Assembly (NCBI GenBank): GCA_025403435.1
Contig: CM046348.1
Coordinates: forward strand, 11,671,351 to 11,735,350
Source of the DNA: Artocarpus heterophyllus
Lineage: Eukaryota; Streptophyta; Magnoliopsida; Rosales; Moraceae
DNA: 64,000 nucleotides
Reading direction: 5' to 3'
The position numbers were made by a program, and so were the translations under genes. Positions 10,515 to 23,517 of this stretch are shown here, in pieces (the first letter of the stretch is position 1; each line of letters starts with the position of its first letter). The notes beneath the pieces were generated by a model, which searched no databases, was not told the DNA's origin, and saw nothing but the letters and a program-made list of their open reading frames with translations.

Positions 10515-12425
10515 CCTCGAAGAGATGTTTTTACATGGTGATTCTCATGCTTGAATTCTCCATACTTCCAATAAGCTAATTATCATTGCCATAGTCCATT
10601 ATACTCTTTACAGTCGTAATAGCAGAACATTTCTTTCCAGGGAGGTTTAATTTTCCCTTTCTGCTTTCTATACTACTCCTTTAATGTCAAAAAAAAAAAC
10701 GGTGATAAAATCCAACACATACTTTTCATTCACCAGAGTTTTATTTGAGCGTGAGACAAGAAAAAAATTCAGAATTCCCATTTCTTCATTCGTGTTCAGT
10801 GTAGCAATAAAAAGAAAAAAAAAATTGGGATTGAAGAAATATATTCTCCTATATGAAATACCTGCTGCTTTTATCAATGGAGACCACCTGCGATCAATGG
10901 GACTGAGTGCCTTCACCAAATTTTCCTGGGGAACTAAAGAAGACGGAGAAGAAGATGGAGCTTCACCTGCTTAACTGAAGAAGAGAAGAAGAAGTTCGTT
11001 CTTGGGAAGGCTGGAGAAGAGGGACTAATTTGGGGAAATCAACCGTTGGTTGTTGCCTTTCTTTGCTTTCGGATCGCCGCTGGGGAAAAATTTGAAGGGA
11101 AAGAAAGGAACGGCGGATGGGATGGGATGAGGGGAAACGAAGGATGATTTTGAGGAAAGGGGGCTAAGGCAAACACGCTTACAAAACAAACTGAATGATT
11201 TGGGTTTTTTTTCTTTTTTTTTTTCTCAACTCTGTTGCCTGCCCGCTGTTGCCTCCTGTTGCTGAGGTGGCACCTCATTTTTTTGAGGTGTTTCCGTGAC
11301 ATGGCCCTTGGACCATTTACCAAATTATGAAAATTTTTGGTCTATTCCTCAAAAACTGCTTTTTCTTTAGGTCATTTGTCTAAACGCCCCGTTTTTAAAA
11401 GGAGTCAAACACTGTAATGAGGACTATTTTGGCAGGAAAGTCCTTATTGGTGGTAAGAAAAATCTTTTGTTATGTAATTAGTATTGAATTAAATGTAATA
11501 GTAGTTCTAGAAGAATGTGAAGGAAAAACAATCGGAGTGGCACGGTGGAATTTAGAATTTTTAATGCAATTACAAGAAAACTAACTCATGTTGTTATAAA
11601 TAATAAATTATTCCATAATTATTCATATTTTCTTGTAGAACAAAACCTCAGTTCCAACTGATAACAACAAGTGTTAAAATTAATGTTATCCTAAGCTAAC
11701 TCCTAATAATACTCCTTCCTGCCACTTCAGTGCATAAAAAAAAACCTAACAATTGAAAATGAGAAATCAAAGCTCTCTCTCCTTCAAATTAGCATTATAG
11801 CAGTTTACAAATAAATGAGGTCTTTAATCACCTATTTTATAGAGTTGGTTGGAAGAGTCCTTGTTCAAGTAGGATACTGGAGATAATTATACGATAAATT
11901 GTAGTAAATGCCATATTTTAAAAACTAATAGTAAAGTATAGCAAGTTTTTAAAAAATTTGTAAATAATAGCATGTGTCAAACAACAAATGCCAACTATCA
12001 TAAAATAAATAATGTGCAGACCAAAATGTCCTCAAAATAGCTTAGGTTTTTTTTTTTTTCAATTTTGCTTTATTTTTCTCCCCCTTCTTCTCTTGTTTCT
12101 CATCGACGCCAAAGGGCCCTCATCGATGGAGTTTGCTTCGATGAAGTCCAACACCACTTTGTTGTCTGTCATTACCGTTGTCAGAGTTTACCAACATGTT
12201 GCGTGCTACTAGACGAAGTTGCGGTCTTTGTTGCCATCTGCTACTGAACTCTACACCTCTCTCCCTCTCTTCTCCATCAATGACGGTAACTGTTCACGAA
12301 GTCGCATGGATGAGAGGGACAAAATGATGTTGTTCTCGTACAACGGGTGACTAACAAGGACAACTTTGGCCAATAAAATCTGGATGCAATCTCCATCTAT
12401 GATCTGAAGCAGTATCGGCTATAAT
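10515..12425. other. Spacer with low-complexity tracts
   Basis: Contains homopurine and homopyrimidine tracts near 10800-11240. One possible first exon on the minus strand (ATG at 10919, GT donor after GCAGCAG near 10862) matches no family I know. No gene is called. Confidence 0.4.
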
Positions 12426-14099
12426 CTGTATGGCACGGGTCGTATAAGCAATAAAGTATGCCAAAGTACGGATATTGTTCCTACAAAGATTATGTTCATT
12501 TTTTATTAAGTATCGAAATTAGATTAACTCTATAATTATTTCGATGACTGAATTAAAATAAAATAAAAAGAAATGAAATATACAAGAAATAAAAATGAAA
12601 ACTAGGAACTAAAATGAAATTGAAAATAAAAATAAAAACTCTAGAGGAATTGCTATACCTAATTATCCACTATGCCATCTATTTAGCAATTGCTGATTAA
12701 TTCTACTCAATTCACCAATCAAGGCACTAATCTCAGCTCATTGCCTTTCCTGAGTGTCAAATGAGATAATATGAATAGACATTTGTAGCAATATCTCTAT
12801 CTACTAGAATGTGTACACATTCATTCAATCCAAGCCTCACAAGCGATTGCTCAAGCATTATCGGCCTCTCAAACTCAATAACATTTGGGTCATGTCACTC
12901 GATTCTGATAAATAAAATTCCTTCTCCCGAGTGTAAGTCCCACGTATCTAAATCATCTAATTAAGTGATCAAGTAAATTAGAAGTATTAAACGTCAAGCA
13001 CATTAATCCTCTAGATAAAGAAAGTCAATCTATAGCAAAACTCATAAACAATATGAAAAACATAAAATTCACAAAATTTTTGGTTCAAACAACTTCAAAT
13101 TAACAAATACTAAATGGATGACAAAATTAAAAAACAAAACCCATTTAGAGGTGTCACAAACTCTAATTTTATCCTCAAAATCCAAAATCTCCATTGTTGT
13201 TGAAGCTTCGTAACTATCTCTCCTTAGTCACAAAATGCCATACAAAAATATGGAATAAAAACCTAATTCCAAAACTAAAATAAAACTAAACTATTTTTTT
13301 TTTCTTTTTCTCATTTATCCGTGCTTGTGGAATCAGCTTCAAAACACAAGAATGGGTTTTTAACCTTCCACGGGTTCTGCGCAGCTGTCCCTAGAAAATG
13401 GAGGCTGGGCGTCTATTTAATCCTCTTTGTTCCCTTCACGCCAAAAGCACAAGGTAGACATTAGGCGGCATCTGACCACTATGACATGTGGGGAGCCCCG
13501 TACGGCAACGTGTCACGCAATGGCTGGCTGGCACTCTGGGTTGTGCAGGACTACCATGGAGCGTGTGGCATAGAACCAACGTACCAGGGAAGGCTTCTAG
13601 TGCACTACACGACTTTTGAGGTGCGTCATTCCTATGCGCGAGTCTGAGGTTGGTGCGTGGCCTTCATATGCGGGACCTGAGGATGGTGTTCTTGCGGGTT
13701 CGGTTCTCCTTCTTTCTCCAAATTTCAAAATGCGCCCTTTTGAATTTTTTTTTCCTTTGTTTCCTTTGAAGCACTGTAGCGGATTTTGGGGCCACTGTAG
13801 CGGCTGCAAATTCTTCAAAATCATCACCTTTACTTTTCACATTGCCTTTTTATCTCATTTTTTTAATTTCACCTGCACAAATAACTAAAAATAAAATATT
13901 TGAGAGAAAATTAAATAAAAATATATTCAAATATATTCTAAAATTAATTGAACTAAACTAAATAAAACTAAAAATAAGAAAATCAAACAAAAATAGTAAG
14001 ATTAAATAAAATAACTAGAAGCAAAATAAAATCTTAATGAGTAAGCACTTTAAATGCATAAAAAAAGTAAAAATAACTCTATATTCATGTAGTTATCAA
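12426..14099 (+). mobile_element. Non-coding retroelement-like block, copy 1
   Basis: About 1.67 kb, starting TGTATGGC and ending GTTATCA. It contains an AAGTACGGATATTGTTCC segment, a long A-rich purine stretch, a GC-rich middle with repeated CACTGTAGCG, and a second A-rich tail. The same order recurs at 28631-30261. This resembles large non-autonomous LTR-derived elements (LARD-like). No target duplication was found and no coding content is present, so both the ends and the class are tentative. Confidence 0.45.
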
Positions 14100-14279
14100 G
14101 CGGCCAATGGCAAACAACAATGAACCATAAGAGTGTTTTTGGCATTACAAAGAACGACTAGATCTAGTGGCAAGGAAACGGGCGGTGTTGCCCTAAGGGT
14201 TGTCATGGTGGCACGTCATCAAGTGTGGCTGAAGCGTTGCTAGAGTTTGTAGTAAAGAATCTAACCTATTTTTTTAGGG

Positions 14280-15116
14280 AAAAATTTTATTTTTTCTCCT
14301 ATTAAATACAATATCTACCATCGATGATGTCATCAAAGTTCTACCGATAATTTTGTGTAAATTTGTATACATATACGTATTTTACATGTAAATATGATAT
14401 TTAGTTGCTAGTGATGTCATTGGAGTTGTTTCGGTTATTTTGTGCAAATCTGTATAAATATACATATTTACATGTAAATATGATTATTTATCGGCTAGTG
14501 ACGTCGTCAAAGTCGTTCTAGTAAATCTATGTAAATATGTGTATTTGTTTCTAAATAAGTATTTATTGTTCAATACAATGTTTACTGACTAGTGATGTGG
14601 CCAAGTTCGTTCCAATAAATCTATATAAATATCTGTACTTACTAATAAATACGATATTTACTGATTGTTGGTAATATACTGGGGCTGTTTGATATTGATT
14701 TTAAAATAGGTGAAAATATTTTTGTTTTAGAAAATAAAATTTTTTTGGGAATTATGTTGAAAGTGTTTTTAAAATTCTTGCATCGAAAAGCAAACAAAAA
14801 CATTTCCAAAAATTATGATAACAAAAACAAATAGGGCCACTAGATGTCATCGAAGTTGTTCCAATTAATTCTTGTAAATATGTGTATTTACTAGTAAATA
14901 CAACATTTACCGGCTGGTAACATCGCCCAATGTCATCGGAGTTTTTCCAGTAAATTTATGTAATATGTGTATTTATTGATAAATTAAATACTGTATTTAC
15001 TGGTTGCTTGGACATTGTTAAAGTCATCTCAATAAATTCTTGTAAATACACGTATTTACCAATAAATATATGTATTTATTAGCCGCTGACAACGTCGTCA
15101 ATGCTGGTGATATCTG
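14280..15116. repeat. Degenerate 80-100-bp tandem array, left part
   Basis: At least seven degraded units, each with a GATGTCATCAAAGTT-like core followed by a TGTAAATATGTGTATTTACT-like stretch, at roughly 14323, 14424, 14500, 14594, 14843, 14930 and 15011. The array continues after the copia insertion at 26938. Its last bases, ATCTG at 15112-15116, are the left target duplication of that element. Confidence 0.7.
14684..14832. mobile_element. Small MITE-like insertion inside the array
   Basis: About 150 bases break the tandem pattern. The ends read GGGGCTGTTTG and, on the opposite strand, GTGGCCCTATTTG, an imperfect terminal inverted repeat of a form common in small plant DNA transposons. No clear target duplication, so tentative. 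Confidence 0.4.
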
Positions 15117-15660
15117 TGTTGGAATTAAAATATGAAACGCAGCGGAAGGAACGGATCGTTGACAAACAAAAATTTTCTGAAAACTTTGTTCATCAGGAAT
15201 AGATATATAATTTTAATTATAGAAAGCTTTAGGAATTTTTACTAACCTTTTGAAGACTATCAGGGTATCCTAGCTTTCCTCTTTGACACCACGATCTTCT
15301 AAACCAGGCCTCCACACCAATGGAAAGACGAGTGGGCGTCAAACTGCAAGAATGAATTTTCCTCACACTTTTCTGAATCTATTATGTACTCAACACATGA
15401 GATAGCAGACTTTTTCTTTGGAGAAAAACTCTTAGTTTTTCTCTCTAAAAAGTACGTGAATGAAAATCATTCTAAGATAACTATTATCTCTCCTTTTTAT
15501 ATCTGAGTCATTAGTAATTTTACTTTCCCTTTTCCTTTTTCTTCTTTCCCGAATCACACACATATACATATGTATATAAAAGGAATCCGTAGCAAGTAAA
15601 AGCAAGTTTACCTTTTCTTTTCTTTTCTTTTTTATTTATTTGACCGAATCAATGATTCGG

Positions 15661-15703
<43 letters not shown>

Positions 15704-17082
15704 GAAAGCGTGAAACTCAGTTTCACGTCTTTCCTTATGCTTTTTTTTAATATAATATAATATTAATATATATATATATATTAATATATTATAAAATCTT
15801 ATATATATATATATATATAAAGATTTGGTTCAAAACCATATATATATATATCTAAATCTAAATTCAAAAATAAATCACATTTATTTAAGAATAGATTTTA
15901 AAATTAACCAATTAATTAATTAACTAATGCTCAGTTAAATGTGACAACATTTATCACATTACATTATGTGTCACAGAGAACATTTTTCTGTGTTACATTA
16001 ATAATTCAAGTGTGAAATAATTAATTTTGAATTCAATAATTCTGAATTAAACATGTATAATTCATTCTATGCAAAAATCCAATATAGTGTTACAGATGTG
16101 GTATTGAGGACCTATGGACCTATAACCTAAGCTCCAATAAATTTGACAATTAATTAAACTCTTTGAAACAAATTTATTAGTTTCAGTGTTACTCCACTAA
16201 AAACCTGAAACTGAACTCTTGAGATTATAGTGAAATTACTCAAAGAAAATTAGCGAGTAGTCCATTGATATAATCATTACATATAATTCAGTCATCCATA
16301 AATAGTTCATAATAAGAGCTAGGTTTAATTTCCATTCACCTCTCTTATTACATCTTTATCCTTGAGTTTCAATAATTCTCTAATGAACAATTAATTCATA
16401 ATCTTATTAAGAACGATTGTTTTACTGTTCAAACCTTGAATTATCACTCAAGAGAACTATTTTTCTAACTTCCATAGAGAAGGAATGAATTCCATATTTG
16501 TATAATATTATTCCTAGCCATTTATTACATTATGTTTCTAAGATGCTAAGTTATGATCTGTGCTTAGACAAATCTTACCATGCAAGTCAAAAAACATAAT
16601 GTCATAAATAGGAGTCTAATAAATACTCAGGATTAAGACTGTCAAATATATGATCATTATAGTGATAAATTTGAATACTCTATTTGTAACGAATGATTAT
16701 TAGAGATTCATAATTTATCTGGTCCAGTCCTATATAATCTCATTATATAAAGTACCTCCAATCTAATGTCTCTACATTAATAGTCCGAATAATGACTATT
16801 TCATTTTAAATGAGATTAGACCGTACTTGTAATTTTTAATTAAAGAGCTCAAACTTTAATTAATTATTATGGACCATTTAGATTATTATCTATAAATTTT
16901 ATCCCTAAGCAAATAACACTTATATGCTAAATTTATAGTCACATAAATAATCATGGAATTTTCTTGATGTTTATAAATGTATTCATAATACATATACTCA
17001 ACCAAAATAATAATAAATGTCATTTTATTTATTTATTAATAATATGTACAATGTCACAGCTTTTAGGGCACCAAACCCAACA
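15117..17082 (-). repeat. 3' LTR of the minus-strand copia element
   Basis: 1,966 bases, bounded by TG/CA in TGTTGG and CCCAACA. It carries (TA)n and (GT)n microsatellites near 15660-15830. It matches 22948-26932 apart from small indels and the nested solo LTR there. Confidence 0.95.
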
Positions 17083-17098
17083 ATCTCCCACTTGCCCT
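17083..17098 (-). other. Polypurine tract of the minus-strand copia element
   Basis: On the minus strand AGGGCAAGTGGGAGAT lies immediately before the 3' LTR start, the position and composition of a plus-strand primer tract. Confidence 0.85.
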
Positions 17099-17125
17099 AA
17101 AGCAGGTGAGACATGTCTCTAAGAC

Positions 17126-20100
17126 CTAAGCCATCCAAGTGTCCCTCAAAGCTCTTTGCAGGTAACGTCTTGGTGAAAGGGTGGCAAGGTTGTTTTCCGA
17201 CGTTATCTTCATAACTTCCACATCGCCTCGATGCACTATCTCTCTAATCAAATGATATTTTCTTTCTATATGCTTTCCTCTTTTGTGGCTTCTAGGTTCT
17301 CTTGAATTTGCCACTGCGCCACTGTTGTCACAATACAGTGTGATTGTTTTATTTTATGCCTGGAACTACTTCCAAATCATTTAAGAACTTACGGAGCCAA
17401 ACAGCTTCTTTAGCTGCTCACAAGCAGCCACATATTCTGCTTCCATAGTTGAATCAGCAATACAAGATTGTTTGATGCTTCTCCAAACTATGGCTCCACC
17501 ACCAAAAGTAAACATTGATCCAGGCATAGATTTACGTGTGTCTTTGTATGATTGAAAATCAGAATCAGTGTATCCAATGGGAATCAAATTCTCACCAGAA
17601 TATACTAGCATATAGTTTCTCGTTCTCCTAAGATACTTGAGGATATGTTTAACCGCTACCCAATGATCTAATCTTGGGTTGGATTGATACCGACTGACTA
17701 TACCCACCGCATAGCAAATGTCAGGTCTTGTACACAACATGACATACATTAGACTTCCTACTGCAGATGCATGGGGTACCCGTCTCATATTTTCTTCCTC
17801 TTGAGGTGTCTTAGGACACTGCTCTTTTGAAAGATAAACTCCATGACGTGTAGGCAAATTACCTTTCTTGGAGTTTTGCATCGAAAATCTGATAAGCACC
17901 TTATCGATTTACAATGCCTGAGACAGTGCCAAGAGTTTGTTCTTGCGATCTCTTATGAGTTGGATTCTAAGAACATAACTTGCTTCTCCTAAATTTTTCA
18001 TTTGGAAATTGTTGGCGAGCCATTTTTTTATATCAGATAATACGCCTACATCATTCCCAATGAGTAGGATATCATCTACATAAAGAACCAAGAAGACCAC
18101 CTTCTTATCATTGATGTACTTGTAACCACAAGATTCATCAATATTTTGATCGAAACCATAAGATTTGATCACTTCATCAAATCTCAAGTTCCAAGATCTT
18201 GAAGGTTGCTTGAGTCCATAGATGGACCTCTGCAACTTGCAAACTTTTTGCTATTGACATTTGACTACAAACCTTCTGGTTACACCATGTAGATGCTTTC
18301 CTCAAGATAGCCATTCAAAAAGGCAGTGTTGACATCTATTTGTCATATCTCATAATCAAGACAAGCAGCAATGGATAAAAGAATCCGAATGGATTTAAGC
18401 ATAGCTACGGGCGAGAAAGTTTCTTCATAGTCAACTCCCTCCTTTTGAGTATAACCCTTTGCCACAAGCCTAGCTTTAAAAGTCTCAACTTTCCCATCCA
18501 CTCCTCTTTTCTTCTTGTAAATCCATTTGCACCCTATGGGTTTTATCCCTTTAGGTAGGTCTACAAGTTCCCAGACTGAATTGGAGTACATGGACTCTAT
18601 TTCAAGGTTCATAGCCTCCAGCCATTTCTCCTTCTCAGAAACTTCCATTGCATCATGATATGTCAATGGATCATCTTCACCATTATCAGAGATAGCAACA
18701 TTTGCTTCTCCAAGTTCCCTGTAGAGAGCAGGTGGTCTCACAACCCTCCCACTACGTCGAGGTGGTATGACATTCTGGTAGGGAGATGTGGTCTCCTCAT
18801 TTTTTCCTTCGACAACAATTGTCGGTTGTGGTCTGATCTGATCAGAAAGTAACTCTTCGAGTATAACTTTGCTACGAGGTTTATAGTTTGTCATATAATT
18901 ATTCTCGAGAAAAGTGGCATTTGTCGATACAAATACTTTCTTTTCCTGTGGACTATAAAACAAACCTCCCCTCGTTCCCTTTGGATATCCCACAAATAAG
19001 CATACTTCAGAACGTGGTTCTAACTTCCCGGTCTTACCTTTCAGTACATGTGTTGAACACCCCCATATACGGATATGTCGCATACTAGGTTTGCGACCAT
19101 TCCATAACTCTAAAGGTGTTTTTGAAATAGACTTAGATGGAACTATGTTTAGAAGATATCTTGCAGTTTGTAGTGCATATCCCCAAAATGAAGTGGGTAA
19201 TGATGAGTAGCTGAGCATGGATCTCACCATATCAAGCAACGTTCTATTTCTTCTCTCTGCAACACCTTTTTGTTGTGGTGTTCCAGGTGCGGTGAGTTGT
19301 GATAGAATACCATATTCTATCATATAGTCCTTGAATTCAGTATCAAGGTATTCTCCTCCTCGATCAGATCGAAGACTCTTCACCGTCTTTCCTAATTGCT
19401 TTTTAGCTTCCGCTTGGAATTCTTTGAACTTTCCAAAAGTTTCAGATTTCCTTTGCATTAGGTATATATAACCATACCTCGAATAATCGTCAATAAATGT
19501 GACGAAATATTCGTACCCACCACGTGCTTGTACATTCATTGGACTACAGAAATCTGAATGTATTAGCTCAAGTGGTGCCTTGGCCCTTTCGTCTTTTGCA
19601 GAGAAAGGCCTCTTAGTCATTTTACCTTCAAGACAAGATTCACAAACTGATAGAAAACTAACTTTTAGCTCTTTTAAAGGACCTTTCTTTACCAGTCTGT
19701 TAATTCTATCAAGGTTAATGTGACCTAATCTAAGGTGCCATAGGTATGTTTCATTATTAGAAGAAATCTTTTGCTTCTTGGGTTTAGGTTGTTCAACTTT
19801 GAACATTTCGGTATTGAGCAGTACTTTTTCGTTGGGCCTTAAGGTGTAAAGCCCATTTTCCAGATGCGCAGAACAAATATCCAAACCATTTTTAGAAATA
19901 TTAACATAATTATTATTAAAAGAAACATTAAACATTTGTTCAAACAACCTGGAAACAAAAATCAAATTTCTACAAAAACAAGGAATGTAATAAACATTGT
20001 CTAAAATTAAAAACTTATTTCTAAAATATAGTTTAACAACTCCCACTGCTCTTGCCGAAACAACCTTTCCCGTTCCCACTCTCATCGTTTGTTCCCCGTC

Positions 20101-20230
20101 GGCAAGCTCCCTTGAAGAACTAAGCGTCTACAAAGAAGAACAAACATGGTTAGTTGCCCCTGAATCAATTATCCAAGGTGAAGTATCATCTTCAACTAAA
20201 CAAGCTTCTAAAACGAGTAAATCTGATTTA
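17126..20230 (-). pseudogene. copia pol: protease, integrase, RT, RNase H, broken
   Basis: The longest frame (20085-18343) holds the C-terminal side of protease, the GAG-pre-integrase finger ([19 protein letters not shown]), the integrase core ([34 protein letters not shown]) and the first part of reverse transcriptase. It ends where Trp after LDYEI is TGA; further stops follow near 18260-18290. 18235-17909 has YGLKQPSRSWN and the catalytic YVDD. A TAA replaces Tyr before IDKVL. 17899-17381 and 17314-17126 hold RNase H (YTDSDFQSYKD, STMEAEYVAA, HKRGKHIERKYH), broken by a one-base loss near 17400 and another frame change near 17355. Several stops are single C-to-T or G-to-A changes. Confidence 0.92.
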
Positions 20231-21108
20231 CCGTTGTTCTTCTTTTCTTTGAGCTTCTGAAGATACTTCTTGCAGTTTCTCTTCTAGTGCCAACTACACC
20301 GCAGTGGAAACATTTTCCTTTAGGCTTCTTTTGGTTTGAGCTCTTTTTGTTGTTGTTGCTTTTGGTCTTCTTAGGTTGCCCTCTATTCTTAGACTTACCA
20401 CTTCCTTTAGTCCCCTTCCTCTTCTTATTCTTTTGAGCAGAAGAGGTGGGTTGAGCTTCTGCAACATTTGCCTTAGCTTCTTTAGTCTTTTCTTTCGAAA
20501 TAGAATCGAAGGTTTAAAGCTCATTAAGCAACTCAGTCATGTTATATTTCAACTTGTTCATGAAATAGTTGCTTTTTAACTGAAGGAACGCAGGGGAGAG
20601 GGTTTCCAAAATCATCCCCACCTGTGTGGCTTCATCTATCACTGCCCCATTGACCTCGGCCTCATGGAGATAGTTAACCATGTTGAGAACATGTTCTCTG
20701 ACAGAAATCCCTGCCTTCATTTTGGCATTCATTACTGCCTTATTCGTGGCGTGCCTTTTCAGAAGGTTTACCAAACATGTCTTGCAGAAACAGCATTATT
20801 TCATAAGCGGTCTCCATGCTTTCGTGCTTCATCCTAAGCACGTCAAACATCCCAGCCAAAAGAAAATAGCGGGCCTTGTTGTTTGCCTGAATCCAACGAT
20901 CATATGCTTCCCGTACATTACGAGGAGCATTGGTAGCAGGCTCTGGAGGACATTCCTCTGTCAGGACAAACTTGTAACTTTCGCAAATTAGTACAATGTT
21001 CATGTTACTCTTCCACTTGACAAAATTATCTCCGGTTAATTTTTCAGTTGAGAGAATAGTGATGATTGGATTAGACATTGTTGCTGTAATAAATAAATAA
21101 AATAACAT
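20231..21108 (-). pseudogene. copia gag, frameshifted
   Basis: Starts at ATG 21108 (MSNPIITILSTEKLTGDN). It reads through a copia-type gag with FVKWKSNMNIVL and AYDRWIQANNKARYFLLAGM, then shifts frame near 20755. The second part (20774-20514) holds LLKRHATNKAVMNAKMKAG and the third (20524-20294) a Lys/Arg-rich tail before a partial zinc knuckle near 20300. Nucleocapsid and protease frames are no longer joined. The assignment rests on the gag pattern plus position between leader and pol. Confidence 0.85.
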
Positions 21109-22930
21109 AAATTAAAATGGTTGCATAAACATCATAAATATATGTTTTGGAATAGTAAACGTGATGCATGATGTATATGAAAAAACACAAAAAGTATTTT
21201 ACTAATTCTACAATTATTCAATTTTAATAAATAAAGTGTTGCCGTATGGTATGTCAAATTATTTATGAATTAAATTGAGACATTCTCAATTAATAAATAT
21301 ATACAAAATATCTCAAATTTTTTATATTTATTAATAACCATTTATTTTGGTTAAGATATAATTAACAATTTAATTATCTCTTTATGAGTGTAACCCACTA
21401 TTTTAGATTTTAACAACTTAACTCAAAATTGCCGCCGTAGGGTAGGTCAATTTTGAAATACATTATAAAATCCTATCTCAAGGAAGCCAACCTTGATATT
21501 GATTTAAATGGACACCCTCCGTAGGGAGGACGAAATCAAAGCGTCGCGAGGCGCCACCTAAATCTCACGCTGTTGTACTAATAGTGGAGACCGCAGGTTA
21601 TATTGTCATATTATCTTCTCCCACTCAATATTTTAAAAGATGTGTTTTTTCTTATAAAACATCATATGTTTCATAATTCTAGTAGATAAAAACAATTTTT
21701 AATTACTAGATTATATTATGTGTTAATAGAATCTCATTCTATTTACACTTAAATAAATTACCAGATTTTCTAAAAATCTAAATTTATTATGAATTGTCTA
21801 AGTTACTGAATATTAAACAATTTAAAATTAGATAACTTAGAATTAATGTGAATTTTACCAAGTCTTAACTATTAAAACTAAATTCACATTATTTGGTTGA
21901 TTACTAAATTAAGATTCTATAAAACCAACCCAATTAATTTAATCTCATTAAATTAATACTAACACATATTAAATCATTTTATAAACTCCTTTATAAAAAA
22001 TAATATGCTAAGTGTATGCATGTCATGTCACAATAACTATAAATGAGCACTTTCCTAGATGACATGTTATCCTGCATGAACATGTTATCACAATCATCAC
22101 ATGAAAATAAAAATAAAAATAAACAATGAATTTTTGATCGGGTCCTTTTGGATAATTAAAATTACAACCCAAAAAATAAATAAATAAATAAAATTACAGG
22201 GGTCTTCTTGTAATTTATACATAATATGTGTTACAATAAATAAGTGTATGCATGTCATGTTACAATAACTATAAGCGGGTCTTCTTATAAACAATAAATA
22301 AGTGTATGCATGTCATGTTACAATAACTATAAGTGGGCACTTTCATAGATGACATGTTATCATGCATGAACATGTTATTACAATCATCACATGAAAATAA
22401 AAATAAAAATAAACAATAAATTTTTGACCGGGTCCTTTTGGATAATTAAAATTACAACCCAAAAAATAAATAAATAAATAAAATTACATGGGTCTTCTTG
22501 TAAATTAAACATAATTCCCTGCTCCAATTTTGCAGTCTTTATCAGGTGGTTTATTGTGCAACAATCTGCTGGATTACCTTTGAAATCTGATAGGCCCAAA
22601 GTTCTTAACTGGGCCAAAAAATCAAATGGACATCTTTTTCTTCATCGCTCCATGTGTAGCAAGTGAAGGAGATGAGAGAAAAAAAAATAATAATAAATTA
22701 CAAAAAGCCTATACCCCTTTATGGGTTTACACAGATTGATCTAATCAAACTGAAAATAAAATTATTAATCCAAAAGGACCATATAATTAACGACCAAAAA
22801 TCCTTTCATTAAACAACCATTCATCATATGAATAAAAATTAACAAAGATGCAAAGTGCCCACAAACATGCATCAAAAACATGATATCATCAAAATAAAAT
22901 CATGTTTAATTAAAATTATATATGTTATAA
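21109..22930 (-). other. Leader of the minus-strand copia element, with internal duplication
   Basis: Non-coding region between primer site and gag. It contains a direct duplication of about 200 bases (22012-22210 and 22303-22501, offset 291), recognised by GGGTCCTTTTGGATAATT at about 22140 and 22431. A third short partial copy lies near 22240-22285. Small open frames in it are repeats of each other, not genes. Confidence 0.75.
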
Positions 22931-22945
22931 CCCGCTCTGATACCA
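22931..22945 (-). other. tRNA-Met primer binding site, minus-strand copia
   Basis: On the minus strand TGGTATCAGAGCGGG follows the 5' LTR end by two bases. It matches the usual plant copia primer site complementary to initiator tRNA-Met. Confidence 0.93.
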
Positions 22946-22947
22946 TT

Positions 22948-23474
22948 TGTTGGAATTAAAATATGAAACGCAGCGGAAGGAACGGATCGTTGACAAACAA
23001 AAATTTTCTGAAAACTTTGTTCATCGGGAATAGATATATAATTTTAATTATAGAAAGCTTTAGGAATTTTTACTGTCAGGGTATCCTAGCTTTCCTCTTT
23101 GACACCACGATCTTCCAAACCAGGCCTCCACGCCAATGGAAAGACGAGTGGGCGTCAAACTGCAAGAATGAATTTTCCTCACAATTTTCTGAATCTGTTA
23201 TGTACTCAACACATAAGATAGCAGATTTTTTCTTTGGAGAAGAACTCTTAGTTTTTCTCTCTAAAAATTACGTGAATGAAAATCATTCTGAGATAACAGT
23301 TAGCTCTCCTTTTTATATCTGAGCCATTAGTAATTTTACTTTCCCTTTTCCTTTTTCTTCTTTCCCGAATCACACACATATACATATGTATATAAAAGGA
23401 ATCCGTAGCAAGTAAAAGCAAGTTTACCTTTTCTTTTCTTTTTTTTTTTATTTATTTGACCGAATCAATGATTC

Positions 23475-23517
<43 letters not shown>

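Noticed and set aside
10668..10919. Possible first exon on the minus strand (MVKALSPIDRRWSP...)
   Set aside because: Has an ATG and a plausible GT donor, but no family recognised and no second exon found.
12012..12247. Overlapping small plus-strand frames
   Set aside because: Low-complexity T-rich start, two competing frames and no family match.
22097..22617. Two similar minus-strand open frames
   Set aside because: They are the two copies of the leader duplication of the copia element.
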